A stretch of 6,869 nt of DNA from CAYWGR01 sp964458015. Its GTDB lineage: Bacteria > Planctomycetota > Planctomycetia > Pirellulales > Thermoguttaceae. Location of the stretch: the NCBI GenBank assembly GCA_964458015.1, contig CAYWGR010000235.1, forward strand, positions 1-6,869, written 5' to 3'. The notes under the pieces were generated by a model, which saw nothing but the letters and a program-made list of their open reading frames with translations, was not told the origin of the DNA and searched no databases. Positions 6,763 to 6,869 of this stretch are shown in pieces. The position numbers and the translations under genes were made by a program. Numbering within the stretch: position 1 is the first letter of the stretch; the number at the start of each line of letters is the position of its first letter.

Positions 6763-6869
6763 AAGCTGCTGAAATTCTAACCCCAATTGTACCAATAGGA
6801 TAAGTCGCGGAGAGTGTAAAGCTTCGTCCAATCCGTCAGCGCAGAGTTTTTGTCGGGGAGTGGCCTACT
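6763..6869. other. Non-coding end of the window, nothing recognised
   Basis: No credible reading frame, RNA gene or terminator is visible. A GGATAA hexamer at about 6797-6802 has no acceptable partner at -35 spacing. Confidence 0.4.

Noticed and set aside
6586..6831. Minus-strand 81-codon frame over the mutase end and downstream element
   Set aside because: It overlaps the mutase 3' end and reads through the 83-bp palindromic element, with no recognisable domain or ribosome site.

Overview
The window looks like the chromosome of a planctomycete, probably of the Pirellulales type. The clearest sign is a DUF1559 (prepilin-like, H-X9-DG) protein followed by a small carboxypeptidase-regulatory-like lipoprotein, a pair that is hugely expanded in that phylum. 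Weak or absent Shine-Dalgarno sequences at several starts, moderate-to-high GC, and gene gaps filled with heptamer and palindromic repeats fit the same picture. This assignment is inference from families, not from a database search.

Layout: (1) 1-893, the C-terminal part of a DUF1559 protein cut by the window edge. (2) 874-1320, a translationally overlapping lipoprotein with a TTG start. (3) 1321-1597, a non-coding gap holding a 112-bp palindromic element (1382-1493) and small inverted repeats next to the following start. (4) 1598-2308, a fusion of an excisionase/MerR-type helix-turn-helix to a PTS EIIA (PtsN/fructose-type) domain. (5) 2309-2671, a gene-free stretch made of a 153-bp unit in two nearly identical tandem copies plus a remnant, then six heptamers running into the next start codon. 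(6) 2672-3499, a protein that reads as two degenerate response-regulator receiver folds in tandem. (7) 3496-3595, heptamer and AAATCCC-type repeats that are the inverse of those upstream. (8) 3595-4608 on the minus strand, a membrane-anchored PIN-TRAM protein of the YacL family. (9) 4609-4807, a divergent promoter region. (10) 4808-6643, a PGM2-like phosphohexomutase. (11) 6644-6869, non-coding, with a second palindromic element bounded by 10-bp inverted repeats.

How the genes relate: the DUF1559 protein and lipoprotein form a two-gene envelope/secretion-related unit. The HTH-EIIA and receiver-like proteins are consecutive on the same strand and both look like signalling proteins, so a regulatory pair is possible, but the 363-bp repeat block between them argues against a simple tight operon. 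The PIN-TRAM and phosphohexomutase genes are divergent housekeeping-type genes.

The most unusual structure is the way the receiver-like gene is bracketed by two nested families of inverted repeats. One array overlaps its start codon and the other supplies its stop codon, so the ends of any transcript would be complementary. The HTH-EIIA fusion and the two hairpin-bearing elements closed by terminal inverted repeats are the other points worth following.
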